Positions 47,960 through 58,203 of a stretch of DNA of 64,000 bases are shown here, piece by piece; the stretch's first letter is position 1; the number at the start of each line of letters is the position of its first letter. The stretch is from Clostridiaceae bacterium. Its GTDB lineage: Bacteria; Bacillota; Clostridia; DSM-8532. The translations under genes were made by a program, and so were the position numbers. A model generated the notes under the pieces. It worked only from the letters and a program-made list of their open reading frames with translations. It made no database searches and had not been told where the DNA came from. Where the stretch lies: positions 20,821 to 84,820 of the forward strand of contig JAAYFU010000031.1 in the NCBI GenBank assembly GCA_012728095.1. Reading direction: 5' to 3'.

Positions 47960-48439
47960 CTATTTAGCCCTTTCCTTAAGTACCAGCGTTATATGACTGG
48001 TCCTTTTTCTTATACGAAATGCCCTGCCTTGCGCTCTTGGCATTATTCTCTTAAGGGTTGGCCCCTCTTCAGCATATACCTCAGATATATAGAGGTTGTC
48101 TCTGTTGAGCTGATTGTTGTTAACCGCGTTCGCTTCTGCTGATTTCAGCAGTTTGTAAAGAATCTCGGATGCGTTTCTCGGCATGTATTTCAATATGCCG
48201 TAAGCCTCGTCAATATCTTTATTTCTGATTAAATCAATAACCAGTTTCGCTTTTCTGGATGAAACCCTTGCATATCTTACTACTGCTCTTCCTTCATCCT
48301 TACCGATTCCCAGGATCTTACGCTCTTTCTTGGTAAGAATCGGAAGCCTGTCTGCCTTCCTGCGGGTCTTTCCATATTGTTCAAGAAGCTCCTCCTTCTT
48401 TTCAAGGAGCTCATCTTTTGACATTACTTTCCTGCCCAA
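47960..48439 (-). CDS. rplV: Ribosomal protein L22 with N-terminal extension
   Basis: L22 lines the peptide exit tunnel. The conserved body starts near residue 50 ([25 protein letters not shown]) and ends [21 protein letters not shown], with the tunnel loop [13 protein letters not shown]. Residues 1-49 ([22 protein letters not shown]...) form an added charged helical extension. The TTG start at 48439 is supported by GGAGG seven bases upstream, so the extension appears translated. Usual length is about 110; here 159. Confidence 0.97.
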   Translation of the reverse strand: MGRKVMSKDELLEKKEELLEQYGKTRRKADRLPILTKKERKILGIGKDEGRAVVRYARVSSRKAKLVIDLIRNKDIDEAYGILKYMPRNASEILYKLLKSAEANAVNNNQLNRDNLYISEVYAEEGPTLKRIMPRAQGRAFRIRKRTSHITLVLKERAK

Positions 48440-48468
48440 GTCATTTCCTCCTTCCGAATAAGAGTCTC

Positions 48469-48753
48469 TTAACCCTTGAGTTTACTGGTCTTTTCTCCCT
48501 TGTTGTGCCCCCTGTAAGTACGGGTGGGAGCAAACTCACCCAGCTTGTGACCAACCATTTCTTCAGTTATAAATACCGGAACATGTTTACGTCCGTCATG
48601 AACAGCAATGGTATGCCCAACCATCTGCGGGAAGATGGTGGAGGCACGTGACCAAGTTTTCAAAACCTTTTTCTCGTTTTTTTCGTTCATTTCTTCAATT
48701 CTTTTCAAGAGTTTTTGATCAACGTAGGGTCCCTTTTTAAGTGATCTGCTCAC
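48469..48753 (-). CDS. rpsS: Ribosomal protein S19
   Basis: S19 of the small-subunit head. 94 residues: [51 protein letters not shown], and [13 protein letters not shown]. Normal family length. Confidence 0.99.
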   Translation of the reverse strand: MSRSLKKGPYVDQKLLKRIEEMNEKNEKKVLKTWSRASTIFPQMVGHTIAVHDGRKHVPVFITEEMVGHKLGEFAPTRTYRGHNKGEKTSKLKG

Positions 48754-48776
48754 GTTTCCAACCTCCTTCTTCCATC

Positions 48777-49604
48777 TTACTTACGTCTCTTTACAATGAG
48801 ACTGTTGCTTGGTTTATTCTTCTTGCGGGTTTTGTAACCAAGCGTAGGTTTTCCCCACGGGGTAACCGGACTTGGCATACCAATAGGAGATTTACCTTCA
48901 CCGCCGCCATGAGGATGATCACAGGGATTCATAACAACTCCACGAACGGTCGGTCTTATTCCCATCCAGCGTTTTCTGCCGGCTTTTCCTATAGAAATGT
49001 TTTCATGCTCAATATTGCTGACCTGGCCAATTGTAGCCTTGCAGCGAATATCAATCTTCCTGACTTCGCCTGATGGCAGTCTTACCTGTGCATATCCGCC
49101 CTCTTTAGCCATTAATTGGGCTTCATTTCCGGCTGACCTTACCAGTTGGCCACCCTTGCCGGGTTTCAACTCAATATTATGAATTACGGTACCCACAGGA
49201 ATATACTCCAAAGGGATCGCATTGCCGACCTTAATATCAGCATTTTCTCCTGAATAAACAGTATCTCCTACTTTAAGACCATTCGGCGCCAGAATGTATC
49301 GCTTTTCGCCGTCTGCGTAAACAAGAAGAGCTATACGAGCGGTTCTGTTAGGATCATACTCAATTGCGGAAACCTTTGCCGGGATTCCGTCCTTATCACG
49401 TTTAAAGTCGATAATTCTATATTTTTGTTTTGCGCCGCCGCCATGGTGACGAACGGTAATCCTTCCATAGGAGTTTCTTCCTCCACTTTTTTTCAGCGGA
49501 GCCAGAAGGCTCTTCTCCGGCGCCTTCTTAGTAATCTCCTCAAATGTAGATACAGTCATGAATCTTCTTGCAGGAGATGTTGGATTATACTTTTTAATTG
49601 CCAT
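48777..49604 (-). CDS. rplB: Ribosomal protein L2
   Basis: L2, needed for subunit association and peptidyl transfer. The ATG at 49604 ([14 protein letters not shown]) has AAAGGAG eight bases upstream; the GTG in the track is rejected. Conserved [18 protein letters not shown]-type segment, and the C-terminal [18 protein letters not shown]. 275 residues. Confidence 0.99.
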   Translation of the reverse strand: MAIKKYNPTSPARRFMTVSTFEEITKKAPEKSLLAPLKKSGGRNSYGRITVRHHGGGAKQKYRIIDFKRDKDGIPAKVSAIEYDPNRTARIALLVYADGEKRYILAPNGLKVGDTVYSGENADIKVGNAIPLEYIPVGTVIHNIELKPGKGGQLVRSAGNEAQLMAKEGGYAQVRLPSGEVRKIDIRCKATIGQVSNIEHENISIGKAGRKRWMGIRPTVRGVVMNPCDHPHGGGEGKSPIGMPSPVTPWGKPTLGYKTRKKNKPSNSLIVKRRK

Positions 49605-49690
49605 TTCTTCCACTCCTTTAATATATGCCGGTATATCGTTCTCAGGCTGACTGTGAGGCCTATATTTCCGATATATCGGTTATTAATGCA

Positions 49691-50044
49691 TTATTGTGCT
49701 ACTCCGAATTCATCAATAGAAGTCTTGTACTTCTTCGAAGTTGTAACAATCTTTCCGCCTTTTGTCGCATATGATATAGGCTTAGGATCCGTGTCGATTT
49801 TAACGATAGCTTTTTTGAAAGACGCGGTCTTACCTACATGAACTCCCTGTCTTTTTTCTTTACCTTCATAAATAACAGTGTTAACTGACAAAACCTTAAC
49901 TCCAAAAAGCTTTTCAACAGCCTGTTTAACTTGGGTTTTGGTAGCCTTCTTGTCAACTATGAAGGTGTACTTGCCTTCTGCAACTTCAGCATTTGTTTTC
50001 TCGGTAATGTACGGCCGAATGAGAATATCCTCTGAGAACTTCAT
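49691..50044 (-). CDS. rplW: Ribosomal protein L23
   Basis: L23 at the tunnel exit, docking site for trigger factor. The 117-residue protein has DILIRPYITEKTNAEVAEGKYTFIVDKKATKTQVKQAVEKLFGV. Its start overlaps the rplD stop by one base. Slightly longer than the usual 95-100, by a C-terminal tail (VTTSKKYKTSIDEFGVAQ). Confidence 0.98.
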   Translation of the reverse strand: MKFSEDILIRPYITEKTNAEVAEGKYTFIVDKKATKTQVKQAVEKLFGVKVLSVNTVIYEGKEKRQGVHVGKTASFKKAIVKIDTDPKPISYATKGGKIVTTSKKYKTSIDEFGVAQ

Positions 50045-50667
50045 TATGCGTACACCTCCTCAATCCTGGATACGGCGTCCTTTGTTACGATAAACTTTTT
50101 ATACTTTAAAATATCGTAAGTGTTGATGCTGTTTGCCGTGGTTGTTTTTACTCCCTCAATATTCCTTGCGGATAAAACTACGTTTCTGTCAACTTCGGGA
50201 AGTACTATTAAAGCTGTGGAATCAACCTTGAGATTATTAAGGACATTAACCATTTCCTTGGTTTTAATGGCTTCGAGCTTAAGATCATCCAGTACTATCA
50301 TATCGTTATCAACAACCTTGCTGGTAAGAGCGCTCTTAAGAGCAAGTCTCTTAACCTTCTTAGGCAGTGTGTATTTGTAGCTTCTGGGTTTTGGACCTAA
50401 AGCAACGCCGCCGCCTGTCCATTGCGGATTGCGGATACTTCCATGGCGCGCACGGCCTGTGCCTTTTTGTCTCCATGGCTTTTTCCCGCCGCCTCTAACC
50501 TCTGCTTTGGTCTTTGTTGATTGCGTTCCCTGCCTTGCATTAGCGAGATAATTCACTACCGCGCTGTGCATTGCAACTGTATTTATTTCTACCGCAAAGA
50601 TATCATCACTTAAATCTATATCGCCGACCTTCTGGCCGCTTATATTGTAAACATCTACTTTTGGCAT
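50044..50667 (-). CDS. rplD: Ribosomal protein L4
   Basis: L4 of the large subunit, with the tunnel loop [25 protein letters not shown]. 207 residues, normal length. In E. coli L4 also represses the S10 operon; whether it acts on the leader seen upstream of rpsJ here is unknown. Confidence 0.99.
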   Translation of the reverse strand: MPKVDVYNISGQKVGDIDLSDDIFAVEINTVAMHSAVVNYLANARQGTQSTKTKAEVRGGGKKPWRQKGTGRARHGSIRNPQWTGGGVALGPKPRSYKYTLPKKVKRLALKSALTSKVVDNDMIVLDDLKLEAIKTKEMVNVLNNLKVDSTALIVLPEVDRNVVLSARNIEGVKTTTANSINTYDILKYKKFIVTKDAVSRIEEVYA

Positions 50668-50697
50668 CTCGTTCTCCTCCTTCCGAATAAGTCCTCT

Positions 50698-51333
50698 TTA
50701 TTTCGCCTTGACCGAATTCTTAATCACAAGGAGGCCGCCTTTTGGTCCGGGAACTGCGCCTTTTACAAGGAGCAGACCTCTCTCGGCGTCAACTCTGACT
50801 ACAGCGAGATTCTGAACCGTTACCTTTTCAGCACCCATGCGACCGGGCATCTTCTTGCCTTTAAAAATACGGCTCGGGTCTAAGTTGGCGCCCATTGAAC
50901 CAATACCCCTGTGATATCCGGAACCGTGTGACATACGACCGCGAGCGGTACGGAATCTTTTTACGGTGCCCTGGAAACCTTTACCTTTCGAAATACCGGA
51001 AACATCAACCCTGTCACCAGCTTCAAACATTTCTTCAACCTTAAATACTTTTCCTACTTCGTATGCGGAGATATCATCCACCTTAAATTCTCTCAAAACT
51101 CTCTTGGGAGAAACACCGGCTTTTTCGAACTGGCCCTTCATAGGCTTGTTGACCTTCTTTTCGGAAATGTCTTCAAACCCGAATTTTACTGCATTGTATC
51201 CGTCAACTTCCACGGTTTTTTTCTGTATAACCGTTATGGGACCTGCAAGTATAACAGTTACCGGGACCATTACACCGTCTTCGGTAAAGACTTGTGTCAT
51301 GCCTATCTTTCTTCCAATCATACATTTCTTCAT
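50698..51333 (-). CDS. rplC: Ribosomal protein L3
   Basis: L3, early assembly protein reaching the peptidyl transferase centre. The 211-residue protein starts [20 protein letters not shown] and has [13 protein letters not shown]...[17 protein letters not shown] and [11 protein letters not shown]. Follows rpsJ by 59 bases. Confidence 0.99.
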   Translation of the reverse strand: MKKCMIGRKIGMTQVFTEDGVMVPVTVILAGPITVIQKKTVEVDGYNAVKFGFEDISEKKVNKPMKGQFEKAGVSPKRVLREFKVDDISAYEVGKVFKVEEMFEAGDRVDVSGISKGKGFQGTVKRFRTARGRMSHGSGYHRGIGSMGANLDPSRIFKGKKMPGRMGAEKVTVQNLAVVRVDAERGLLLVKGAVPGPKGGLLVIKNSVKAK

Positions 51334-51392
51334 GTCTTATATTACCTCCTGTCATTGGTTCGGTTTTACCCGAACTTAACATTCTTTTTCTT

Positions 51393-51704
51393 TTACAGCT
51401 TAATTTCAATGTCCACACCGGCCGGTAGATCCAGTCTCATAAGAGCGTCTACTGTTTTCGGTGTAGGCATAAGAATATCAATGAGCCTTTTGTGAGTTTT
51501 AATCTCGAACTGCTCACGAGAATCCTTATACTTGTGAGGAGCTCTCAATATCGTAATTACTTCCCTTTTTGTCGGGAGCGGAACCGGCCCGGAAACCTTG
51601 GCACCAGTTCTCTTTGCTGTCTCGACAATTTTTTCAGCTGACTGATCAATAATCTGATGATCAAAAGCTTTCAGTCTTATTCTGATCTTCTGTTTGTTCG
51701 CCAT
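51393..51704 (-). CDS. rpsJ: Ribosomal protein S10
   Basis: S10, first gene of the S10 section; also known as NusE in antitermination. The family start [21 protein letters not shown] is at 51704 with AAGGAGG seven bases upstream; the 24 codons added in the track are leader. 103 residues, ending [10 protein letters not shown]. Confidence 0.99.
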   Translation of the reverse strand: MANKQKIRIRLKAFDHQIIDQSAEKIVETAKRTGAKVSGPVPLPTKREVITILRAPHKYKDSREQFEIKTHKRLIDILMPTPKTVDALMRLDLPAGVDIEIKL

Positions 51705-51961
51705 ACACAATCCTCCTTGAGTTACAATTTGTTGGCGCAACAAGCTTTTCATGTACCACACTGCCGGGTGTTTCATACTTTCCCATATAAAAAGCCCAAA
51801 GGTTATACACCTGGGCTACATTACAAACACGCCAAAAGTTCTGCATGTATGATGTACAATGACTTGTCGCCCGGTTTCTTGGAATCGGACATTCTCCACT
51901 GCAGTTCCCAGTCTATTTCACCTGCCATCTGCAGCTTCATCGTATGCCATGTCACAGCAAG
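51705..51961 (-). promoter_or_regulatory. Leader of the S10-spc-alpha superoperon
   Basis: A leader of about 255 bases between the promoter and rpsJ. At 51793-51817 it can form AGCCCA-GG / CC-TT-TGGGCT followed by TTTTTAT on the minus strand, a modest terminator-like hairpin roughly 145 bases from the start site. An attenuator or r-protein binding site is possible. No known leader family recognised. Confidence 0.45.
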
Positions 51962-51966
51962 TGATA

Positions 51967-51995
51967 TTATATATCAACCTGTAAATGAATGCAAG
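51967..51995 (-). promoter_or_regulatory. Promoter of the S10-spc-alpha superoperon
   Basis: TTGCAT, 17-base spacer, TATAAT on the minus strand, with AT-rich sequence upstream. A strong sigma-A-type site. Confidence 0.75.
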
Positions 51996-52268
51996 CACTT
52001 TTTTATAAAGTTTTTCATAAATTCAGCATTACATAAATAAGGCGGGTCCATGGTTTATCATTGAGATAAGCCGATCTGCTTCGGAGGAATGAACAATAAG
52101 CGGTAACATTATTGAAATGTATGAGCGACCTGTGAGAGAAGACCTCTCAACCGGGACATGACGGAGCGCAAACGGAGGAATGTCAAAAAACGGCGATATT
52201 GATCTTTTATACATACGTGCTTAAAGGCGTTTGAAATGAGAATCGCGCATCCGCCCAATTACTGAAAT

Positions 52269-52308
52269 AAGATCCTTCGACTATGCTGCGCTTCGCTCAG
52301 GATGACAT
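52269..52308. repeat. Dispersed intergenic repeat, copy E
   Basis: AAGATCCTTCGAC...TTCGCTCAGGATGAC between lonC-like gene and the S10 promoter. Same family as the copies at 6.4, 29.3, 34.9 and 40.7 kb. The remaining gap 52010-52260 shows nothing else that I can support. Confidence 0.8.
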
Positions 52309-52358
52309 AAGGGGGATGCGCCTGCTCAGGATTACATAATAGGCAGGTGCAAGGTTTC

Positions 52359-54758
52359 TCACAAATATTTCGCCGTGGTTTCGGCAAAATAATGCAACTT
52401 TTTGTATACCCTGTCATTTACCGTTCCCGGCGGGTATGTGCCGTCCGGCAGCTTTTCCCCGGCAGGAACCCCGGTTAATAGCTCTATACCTTCATCCACC
52501 GTCTTGATGGGATATATGTGAAAAAGTCCTTTTTCGACTGCTTCCACTACCTCATCCGATAATACCAGGTTTTTTATATTCTGATAAGGAATTATTACAC
52601 CCTGTTTCCCGGTAAGTCCGTTGATTTTGCATATTTCAAAGAATCCTTCAATTTTAAAAGTGGTCCCGCCAATAGGCTGGATGTCACCCATTTGATTAAC
52701 CGATCCGGTTACGGCAAGGCCCTGGTATACCGGCAGCTCGGATAAGCTGGAGAGGATGGCGAATAATTCGGCGGAGGATGCGCTGTCTCCCTCTATCCCG
52801 CTGTAAAGCTGTTCAAAACATATGCTTGCCGCAAGAGACAGCGGTTTTTCCTGTGCATACTTCTTGCCTATATAGCCGCTAAGTATAAGCACACCCTTGG
52901 AATGTGTAGTTCCGCCGGTCTCCGCTTCGCGTTCTATATCCAATATTCCGGTTTTACCCATGTAGGTGGCTGCAGTAATACGGCTGGGTTTGCCAAAAGT
53001 GTAATCCCCTAAATTGACAACCGCAAGACCGTTAATTTGTCCCACTTTATAACCATCGGTATCAATCAGCAAAGTCCCCTCACGGATGAGTTCCAACAGT
53101 TCTTTATGGTATTTATTGGAACGCTTTTTCTTTTCCGCGATGGCTTTCTTTACATGTCGTTCGGAAACAATCGGGCTTCCTTCTATATTCGCCCATGTCC
53201 CCGCTTCCCCCAGGATATTTACTATTTCGGAGAAACGTGTGGTAAGCTTGTTTTGATCCTGCACAATCCATGAGCTGTAATTGACAACCTCCGCCACTCC
53301 CGTTCTGTCAAAATGCTTAACGCCTTCCTTTCTGCAAAAGGCTCCTATGTATTGAGCAAGGCGCTGGACATTTTCATCGTTCCAATCCATGTGATCATCA
53401 AAATCGGCTTTTATTTTAAAAAACTTCTTAAAATCCCTGTCATAATTATAAAGAATATGATAAATCTCAGGGCTCCCCACAAAAATTATCTTCACATTGA
53501 CGGGTATAGGTTCGGGCTTTAAAGCCGATACGGCCACAAGTCCCATTTGTTCTTTTATGTTCTCTATTACTATCTGTCTTGTTTTTAAAGTTCGTTTAAT
53601 AGCTTCGAATGCCTGGGGATTGGATATTACATCATTAATCTGGAGGATCAGGAAGCCTCCGTTGGCCTGGTGAAAAAGCCCGGGTTTTATCAAAGTGTAA
53701 TCAGTAATCATGGTTCCCAGTTCATTTTCGTATTCACATCGACCCATCAAATTGTAATAAGTGGGGTTGTAGTCAACTATTACAGGCGCTCCGCGGAGAC
53801 GGCTGTTATCAACGAGGAGATTCACCTTGTACCGTGAATAGGGATTGTCTTCTCCACCCTTTTTCATCAGGAATTGTGTCACTATGTTTTGCTGTTCGTC
53901 TGAATAACGGGGGCCTGCAAGTTCTTCTATATTCATGAGTATATCTTCCCTGACAGCGTCTAAATAAGATATGATTAAAGGATATTCATTGTACTTGTTC
54001 TTCAGATCTTCAATATGTATGCCTACCGCATAAAGTGCAATTTGATGTTCCCATTCCTGTATGGCATTCTCTGCGTCCATCTCCAATTCCCTTATTTTCC
54101 TGATTGTCTCGGCAGTTTCTTTCTGAAGAGCTTCAGATGATTTAGACAACTCGATTTTTGTCTCTTCGTCCAGTGCTCTGAAATCTTCCTCGCTTAATGG
54201 TTCACCGTCAATAATCGGCATAAAATATACGCCGGAATTGGCAAGCTTTACCCTGAATCCGCGTTCTGACGCCTGATTGCTAAGTTTTAAAACCAACTCG
54301 TCTTTTTTATCACGGAATACTTTTATAATCCTTGAACGTTCTTCTTCATATTCTTCTCCGTCAAAGGCTTTGGATATTTCCTGCTCTATGACTTTTACAA
54401 AATCCTCCATATCCTTCTTAAATTCCTTGCCCATGCCGGCAGGGAGGTTTATTGCCTTTGGCCTGTTGGAATCTTCAAAATTATATACATAACACCAATC
54501 GTCAGGGGTTGGCATGTATCTGGCCTGACGTTGAGCACATTCCAGCGCATAACGAGTTTTGCCCACCCCAGGCTCGCCCGCCATATACAGATTATATCCG
54601 TCATACTGGATGCTAAGTCCGAATTCTGTGGCTTCTACAGCCCTTTGCTGTCCGATGAGACCTCTGGACGGGGTTAGAAAAGAGGTGTCCTGAAAATTAA
54701 AAACTGAAGGGTCGCATTTTCTCCTTAATTGGTTTGCGCTGAGCGGTGCTACCGGCAT
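52359..54758 (-). CDS. LonC-like ATP-dependent protease
   Basis: A 799-residue AAA+ protease of the Lon-like family found in many Clostridia. The AAA module starts early (Walker A GEPGVGKT at 61-68), is split by a long helical insert (about 110-290), and is followed by DNSRLRGAPVIVDYNP and GGFLILQINDVI. The C-terminal Lon protease domain carries the catalytic Ser in EGDSASSAE (near 660) and Lys in GGTTFKIEGFF. No N-terminal Lon substrate domain. Its ribosome binding site AGGGGG lies in the 3' arm of a terminator-like hairpin. Substrates unknown. Confidence 0.9.
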   Translation of the reverse strand: MPVAPLSANQLRRKCDPSVFNFQDTSFLTPSRGLIGQQRAVEATEFGLSIQYDGYNLYMAGEPGVGKTRYALECAQRQARYMPTPDDWCYVYNFEDSNRPKAINLPAGMGKEFKKDMEDFVKVIEQEISKAFDGEEYEEERSRIIKVFRDKKDELVLKLSNQASERGFRVKLANSGVYFMPIIDGEPLSEEDFRALDEETKIELSKSSEALQKETAETIRKIRELEMDAENAIQEWEHQIALYAVGIHIEDLKNKYNEYPLIISYLDAVREDILMNIEELAGPRYSDEQQNIVTQFLMKKGGEDNPYSRYKVNLLVDNSRLRGAPVIVDYNPTYYNLMGRCEYENELGTMITDYTLIKPGLFHQANGGFLILQINDVISNPQAFEAIKRTLKTRQIVIENIKEQMGLVAVSALKPEPIPVNVKIIFVGSPEIYHILYNYDRDFKKFFKIKADFDDHMDWNDENVQRLAQYIGAFCRKEGVKHFDRTGVAEVVNYSSWIVQDQNKLTTRFSEIVNILGEAGTWANIEGSPIVSERHVKKAIAEKKKRSNKYHKELLELIREGTLLIDTDGYKVGQINGLAVVNLGDYTFGKPSRITAATYMGKTGILDIEREAETGGTTHSKGVLILSGYIGKKYAQEKPLSLAASICFEQLYSGIEGDSASSAELFAILSSLSELPVYQGLAVTGSVNQMGDIQPIGGTTFKIEGFFEICKINGLTGKQGVIIPYQNIKNLVLSDEVVEAVEKGLFHIYPIKTVDEGIELLTGVPAGEKLPDGTYPPGTVNDRVYKKLHYFAETTAKYL

Positions 54759-54832
54759 AAAAAAACACCCCCTGTTTTTATTAATATCATTTTATCTACC
54801 ACAATGATAAAATATGAAACAGCGAGGGTGTT
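54759..54832 (-). promoter_or_regulatory. Terminator-like hairpin over the LonC ribosome binding site
   Basis: On minus, AACACCC-CTGTTT pairs with AAACAG-GGGTGTT, enclosing an inner ATTTTATC / GATAAAAT stem, then T7 and the LonC ATG. The AGGGGG site is in the 3' arm. It could end FGGY kinase transcripts, or control lonC translation. Confidence 0.6.
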
Positions 54833-54887
54833 AACTACTGTTAAATTCTAAATGGTTTTCAGATTAAGTTTTGCCTTTGGCCGGCGC

Positions 54888-56492
54888 TTATTTTAAATAT
54901 TTCACCGCCGCCCTTTCTATCTCAAGACCCTGGGTATATCTCTTCATGAATTCATCAAATCCCTTTACATCTGTAGGATCCGGTTCCACAGTCGCTCCGG
55001 ACTTTCCTTCGAAAATCTTGTTCAGGAAATCAGCCAGGGATTCTCCTTCCGCTTTGTTCGCCATATATGAAGCAAGCAAAGCTATACCCCAGGCGCCGCC
55101 CTCACCGGCGGTCTCCAAAACAGAAACCGGCACCGTTGTTGCGGCAGCCATAATCTTCAGACCAACGTCCCTTGTCTTGAAAAAGCCTCCGTGTCCACGG
55201 ATAACATCGACTTTTACATTTTCTTTTTCAAAAAGGATATTAAGGCCTGTTCTCAACGCGCCCAACGCAGTAAAAAGATTTACGCGCATGAAATTGGCCA
55301 GGTTAAAATTAGAATTGGATGAACGGACAAACAACGGGCGACCTTCCTCGAAGTTGGTTATATGTTCTCCTGAAATATACCCGTATGACAACAGACCGCC
55401 GCAGTCGGGATCTCCCTTTAATGCCATTCCCAACAGGGTGTCATACAATTTCGGCTTTGGAATTTCCATGCCCAATGCCTTGCAGGCTTCACCAAAGAGA
55501 GCAATCCATGCATCGTAATCGGATGTGCAGTTATTGGAATGAACCATGGCAACCAGGTTACCATCGGGAGTGGTTACAAGGTCTATTTCCGAATATGCTT
55601 TTGATAATTCCTTTTCCAAAACAATCATGGCGAAGACCGATGTACCTGCGGATACGTTTCCTGTTCTGACAGCAATACTGTTGGTCGCCACCATTCCGGT
55701 TCCTGCATCTCCTTCAGGCGGACAGAAAGGAATACCGGGTTTCAAATTTCCTGATGTATCCAGAAGTTTTGCCCCCTCGGGTGTCAGTGTCCCGGCTTGT
55801 TGTCCGGCAAGCAGAACTCCGGGAAGAACGTCTTCAAGTTTCCATGGATAATTCTTATGACTGATCAGCTGGTTGAACATATCTATCATTTTTTTGTCAT
55901 AATTCTTTGTTTTAAGGTCAATGGGGAACATGCCGGAAGCCTCGCCGACGCCTAAAACCTTCTGACCGGTTAGTTTCCAGTGGATATACCCTGCCAGGGT
56001 GGTCATAAAGGTTATTTGCGGAACATGCTCCTCATCATTGAGTATGGCCTGATATAGATGGGCAATGCTCCATCTTTGCGGAATCGGGTAATTAAACAAA
56101 TATGTTAATTTCTCAGAAGCTTCCCCGGTTATATTATTTCGCCATGTACGGAACGGTGTCAAAAGTTTATCATTTTTGTCGAATACCATATAACCGTGCA
56201 TCATTGCACTTATACCGATAGAACCCACTGTCTCAATTACGGTATCGTACTTCTCTTTCACATTTTCAGCCAAACTTCTGTAACTGCCCTGCAAACCTTC
56301 CCATATTTCCTCAATGCTGTAGGTCCAGATGTTGTTGATATAACTGTTTTCCCAATCATAGCTGCCCGATGCAATAGGGTAATAATCTTCACCGATTAAT
56401 ACGGTTTTTATCCTGGTGGATCCCAGCTCAATACCTATTGCTGTTTTTCCGCTTTTAATCATACTTTTAATCTTTTCAACACTGTAACTCAT
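54888..56492 (-). CDS. FGGY-family sugar kinase
   Basis: A 534-residue FGGY carbohydrate kinase (COG1070 type): N-terminal phosphate motif [16 protein letters not shown], then [20 protein letters not shown], and the C-terminal domain with [23 protein letters not shown] and [14 protein letters not shown]. Phosphorylates a pentulose or related sugar. Clostridial relatives of this length include ribulokinases (AraK-like), a possibility here. No arabinose or xylose genes are adjacent, so substrate stays open. It follows rimI by 97 bases. Confidence 0.85.
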   Translation of the reverse strand: MSYSVEKIKSMIKSGKTAIGIELGSTRIKTVLIGEDYYPIASGSYDWENSYINNIWTYSIEEIWEGLQGSYRSLAENVKEKYDTVIETVGSIGISAMMHGYMVFDKNDKLLTPFRTWRNNITGEASEKLTYLFNYPIPQRWSIAHLYQAILNDEEHVPQITFMTTLAGYIHWKLTGQKVLGVGEASGMFPIDLKTKNYDKKMIDMFNQLISHKNYPWKLEDVLPGVLLAGQQAGTLTPEGAKLLDTSGNLKPGIPFCPPEGDAGTGMVATNSIAVRTGNVSAGTSVFAMIVLEKELSKAYSEIDLVTTPDGNLVAMVHSNNCTSDYDAWIALFGEACKALGMEIPKPKLYDTLLGMALKGDPDCGGLLSYGYISGEHITNFEEGRPLFVRSSNSNFNLANFMRVNLFTALGALRTGLNILFEKENVKVDVIRGHGGFFKTRDVGLKIMAAATTVPVSVLETAGEGGAWGIALLASYMANKAEGESLADFLNKIFEGKSGATVEPDPTDVKGFDEFMKRYTQGLEIERAAVKYLK

Positions 56493-56589
56493 ACATCGAT
56501 CCCCAATCCCTTTATATTTTTTGATTATTATGGTAATTATGCTTTCGTTATCTAAAATATAAACTATTTTTTATATTAAATCAAATCAT

Positions 56590-57039
56590 TTATAGCTTCA
56601 GCCACATGATCAGGGCATCCTCATTATTGTCGGAATAGTACCCGCGGCGAACTCCGGATGATACAAAACCCAGGCTTTCATACAAAGAAATCGCAGCTGA
56701 ATTGCTTACCCTTACCTCAAGAGTCACGGCAATTATCCCCAGTTCCTTTGCTTTTTCCAGCAAGGTGTTAACGAGCATCCTTCCGTATCCTCTGCGCCTG
56801 TGGTCGCAGTGTACGGCTATGTTTGTTATGTGAGCCTCGTCAATAATTTTCCAGAAACCCGCATAACCTGCAATTTCCCCGTCCACCTCGATTACATAAT
56901 AATACGCGTTTGAGTTATATAACTCGTCCTCGAACATACACCTGGTCCAGGGACTTTTAAAACAGCTCTTTTCAACTTCCAAAACTTCATCCAGGTCCCT
57001 GAGCTCCATCAAGCGGATTAAAGGTTTTCCCGAACTCAT
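56590..57039 (-). CDS. rimI: Ribosomal protein S18 alanine N-acetyltransferase
   Basis: RimI acetylates the N-terminus of S18 in E. coli. The 149-residue GNAT protein shows SCFKSPWTRCMFEDEL, HITNIAVHCDHRRRGYGRMLVNTLLEKA and LEVRVSNSAAISLYESLGF, the RimI pattern. It follows tsaB by 16 bases; the tsaE-tsaB-rimI order is conserved in Firmicutes. Confidence 0.93.
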   Translation of the reverse strand: MSSGKPLIRLMELRDLDEVLEVEKSCFKSPWTRCMFEDELYNSNAYYYVIEVDGEIAGYAGFWKIIDEAHITNIAVHCDHRRRGYGRMLVNTLLEKAKELGIIAVTLEVRVSNSAAISLYESLGFVSSGVRRGYYSDNNEDALIMWLKL

Positions 57040-57055
57040 AAAAATACCTCAAAAT

Positions 57056-57757
57056 TTATTTCTTTTGACTGTTCTTCAACCTTTCAGCCTGCGATTTTCT
57101 AAGATAGAAGGGTTCCAGCTCATATGCAGTTATTACATTATTACTATGAAAAGCTTCTTCAGCCAGAAGCGCAGTTGCGGACGCCCTGGGGAATGTCATG
57201 GCAAGCTGAGGGCAAAATATTTTATTGCCGAAGATTTCCTTCAGCATCGGTAAATGTATGTCCGCCGCATCTCCAAGAATCATAATGTCTTTGTTAAATT
57301 CTCCTGCCTTATCTATCCATTCTTTGATTGTGATACCTGAATCCTGACCTAGTTTCTCCATTTTTCCGTTCAATTTTTGGTAAAAAGCAGTAAAAACCTG
57401 ATTATTTCTGGCATCCAGCATTGGAGAAATAATACCGTTAAAGTCGGGCATGGAATATGCGAGAGCGTCCAGGGTAGGTACTCCGTAAGCGGGTTTTTTC
57501 AGGGAATATGCAAGTCCTTTTATTGTAACGACACCTATTCGCAATCCGGTAAAAGATCCGGGACCAATAGAAGCAGCGAAAAGATCCACGTCTTTCATAT
57601 CTCTGTCCAGCATTGAAAGAGTGGTTTTTATCATGGGAAGTATTTTTTGCGAATGGGTCTTGCCATGCTTTGTTGAAACCTCGGCTACGACCTTTCCGTC
57701 CTCAACTGCTGCGCATGAGGCGGTAAGGCCTGATGTGTCAACTGCAAGAGTAAGCAT
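57056..57757 (-). CDS. tsaB: tRNA t6A synthesis protein TsaB
   Basis: Partner of TsaD in making threonylcarbamoyladenosine at tRNA position 37. The 233-residue ASKHA-fold protein has LAVDTSGLTASCAAVE, SIGPGSFTGLRIGVVTIKGLAY and ISPMLDARNNQVFTAFYQ. TsaD is not in the window. It starts at the tsaE stop. Confidence 0.96.
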   Translation of the reverse strand: MLTLAVDTSGLTASCAAVEDGKVVAEVSTKHGKTHSQKILPMIKTTLSMLDRDMKDVDLFAASIGPGSFTGLRIGVVTIKGLAYSLKKPAYGVPTLDALAYSMPDFNGIISPMLDARNNQVFTAFYQKLNGKMEKLGQDSGITIKEWIDKAGEFNKDIMILGDAADIHLPMLKEIFGNKIFCPQLAMTFPRASATALLAEEAFHSNNVITAYELEPFYLRKSQAERLKNSQKK

Positions 57758-58197
57758 TACAATATCTCCTTTTCAATAGTGATAATACGGCTGTCATAGT
57801 CCCTTTCATCCCGCTCTAACCTGATAACAATTGTGTTTTCGGGCAGGATATCCGAGATTCTGTCTCCCCATTCAACTATGCAGATCGCATCGTCGGTGAA
57901 GTATTCCTCCCAGCCTATTTCCAAGAGCTCTTCGGAATCACCGACCCGGTATACATCAAAGTGGTGCAGTATACATCTGCCCTCATAGGAATTTACCAAT
58001 GTGAAAGTAGGGCTTGTTATCGGATTACCGATACCCAGACCAGCGGCAATTCCTTTTGTCAAAACCGTTTTTCCGGTCCCTAAATCGCCTTCGAGGCTTA
58101 TGGTATCACCGGCTTTTAATTCCCTGGAAATCCTGTATCCCAGCTCGAAGGTTTCTTTTTCGGAATGAGTCGTGAATTTTCGTATTTCCCTTGGCAT
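57757..58197 (-). CDS. tsaE: tRNA t6A synthesis ATPase TsaE
   Basis: P-loop ATPase of the t6A machinery. 146 residues with Walker A GDLGTGKTVLTKGIAAGLG, SPTFTLVNSY, HHFDVYRV and VEWGDRISDILP. Overlaps tsaB by one base and lies six bases after the amidohydrolase gene. Confidence 0.97.
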   Translation of the reverse strand: MPREIRKFTTHSEKETFELGYRISRELKAGDTISLEGDLGTGKTVLTKGIAAGLGIGNPITSPTFTLVNSYEGRCILHHFDVYRVGDSEELLEIGWEEYFTDDAICIVEWGDRISDILPENTIVIRLERDERDYDSRIITIEKEIL

Positions 58198-58203
58198 TCT
58201 TTT

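Noticed and set aside
51661-51846. Minus-strand ORF of 61 residues in the S10 leader
   Set aside because: It overlaps rpsJ in another frame and spans the hairpin; no ribosome binding site seen.
52029-52214. Minus-strand ORF of 61 residues upstream of the S10 promoter
   Set aside because: No ribosome binding site and no recognisable pattern.
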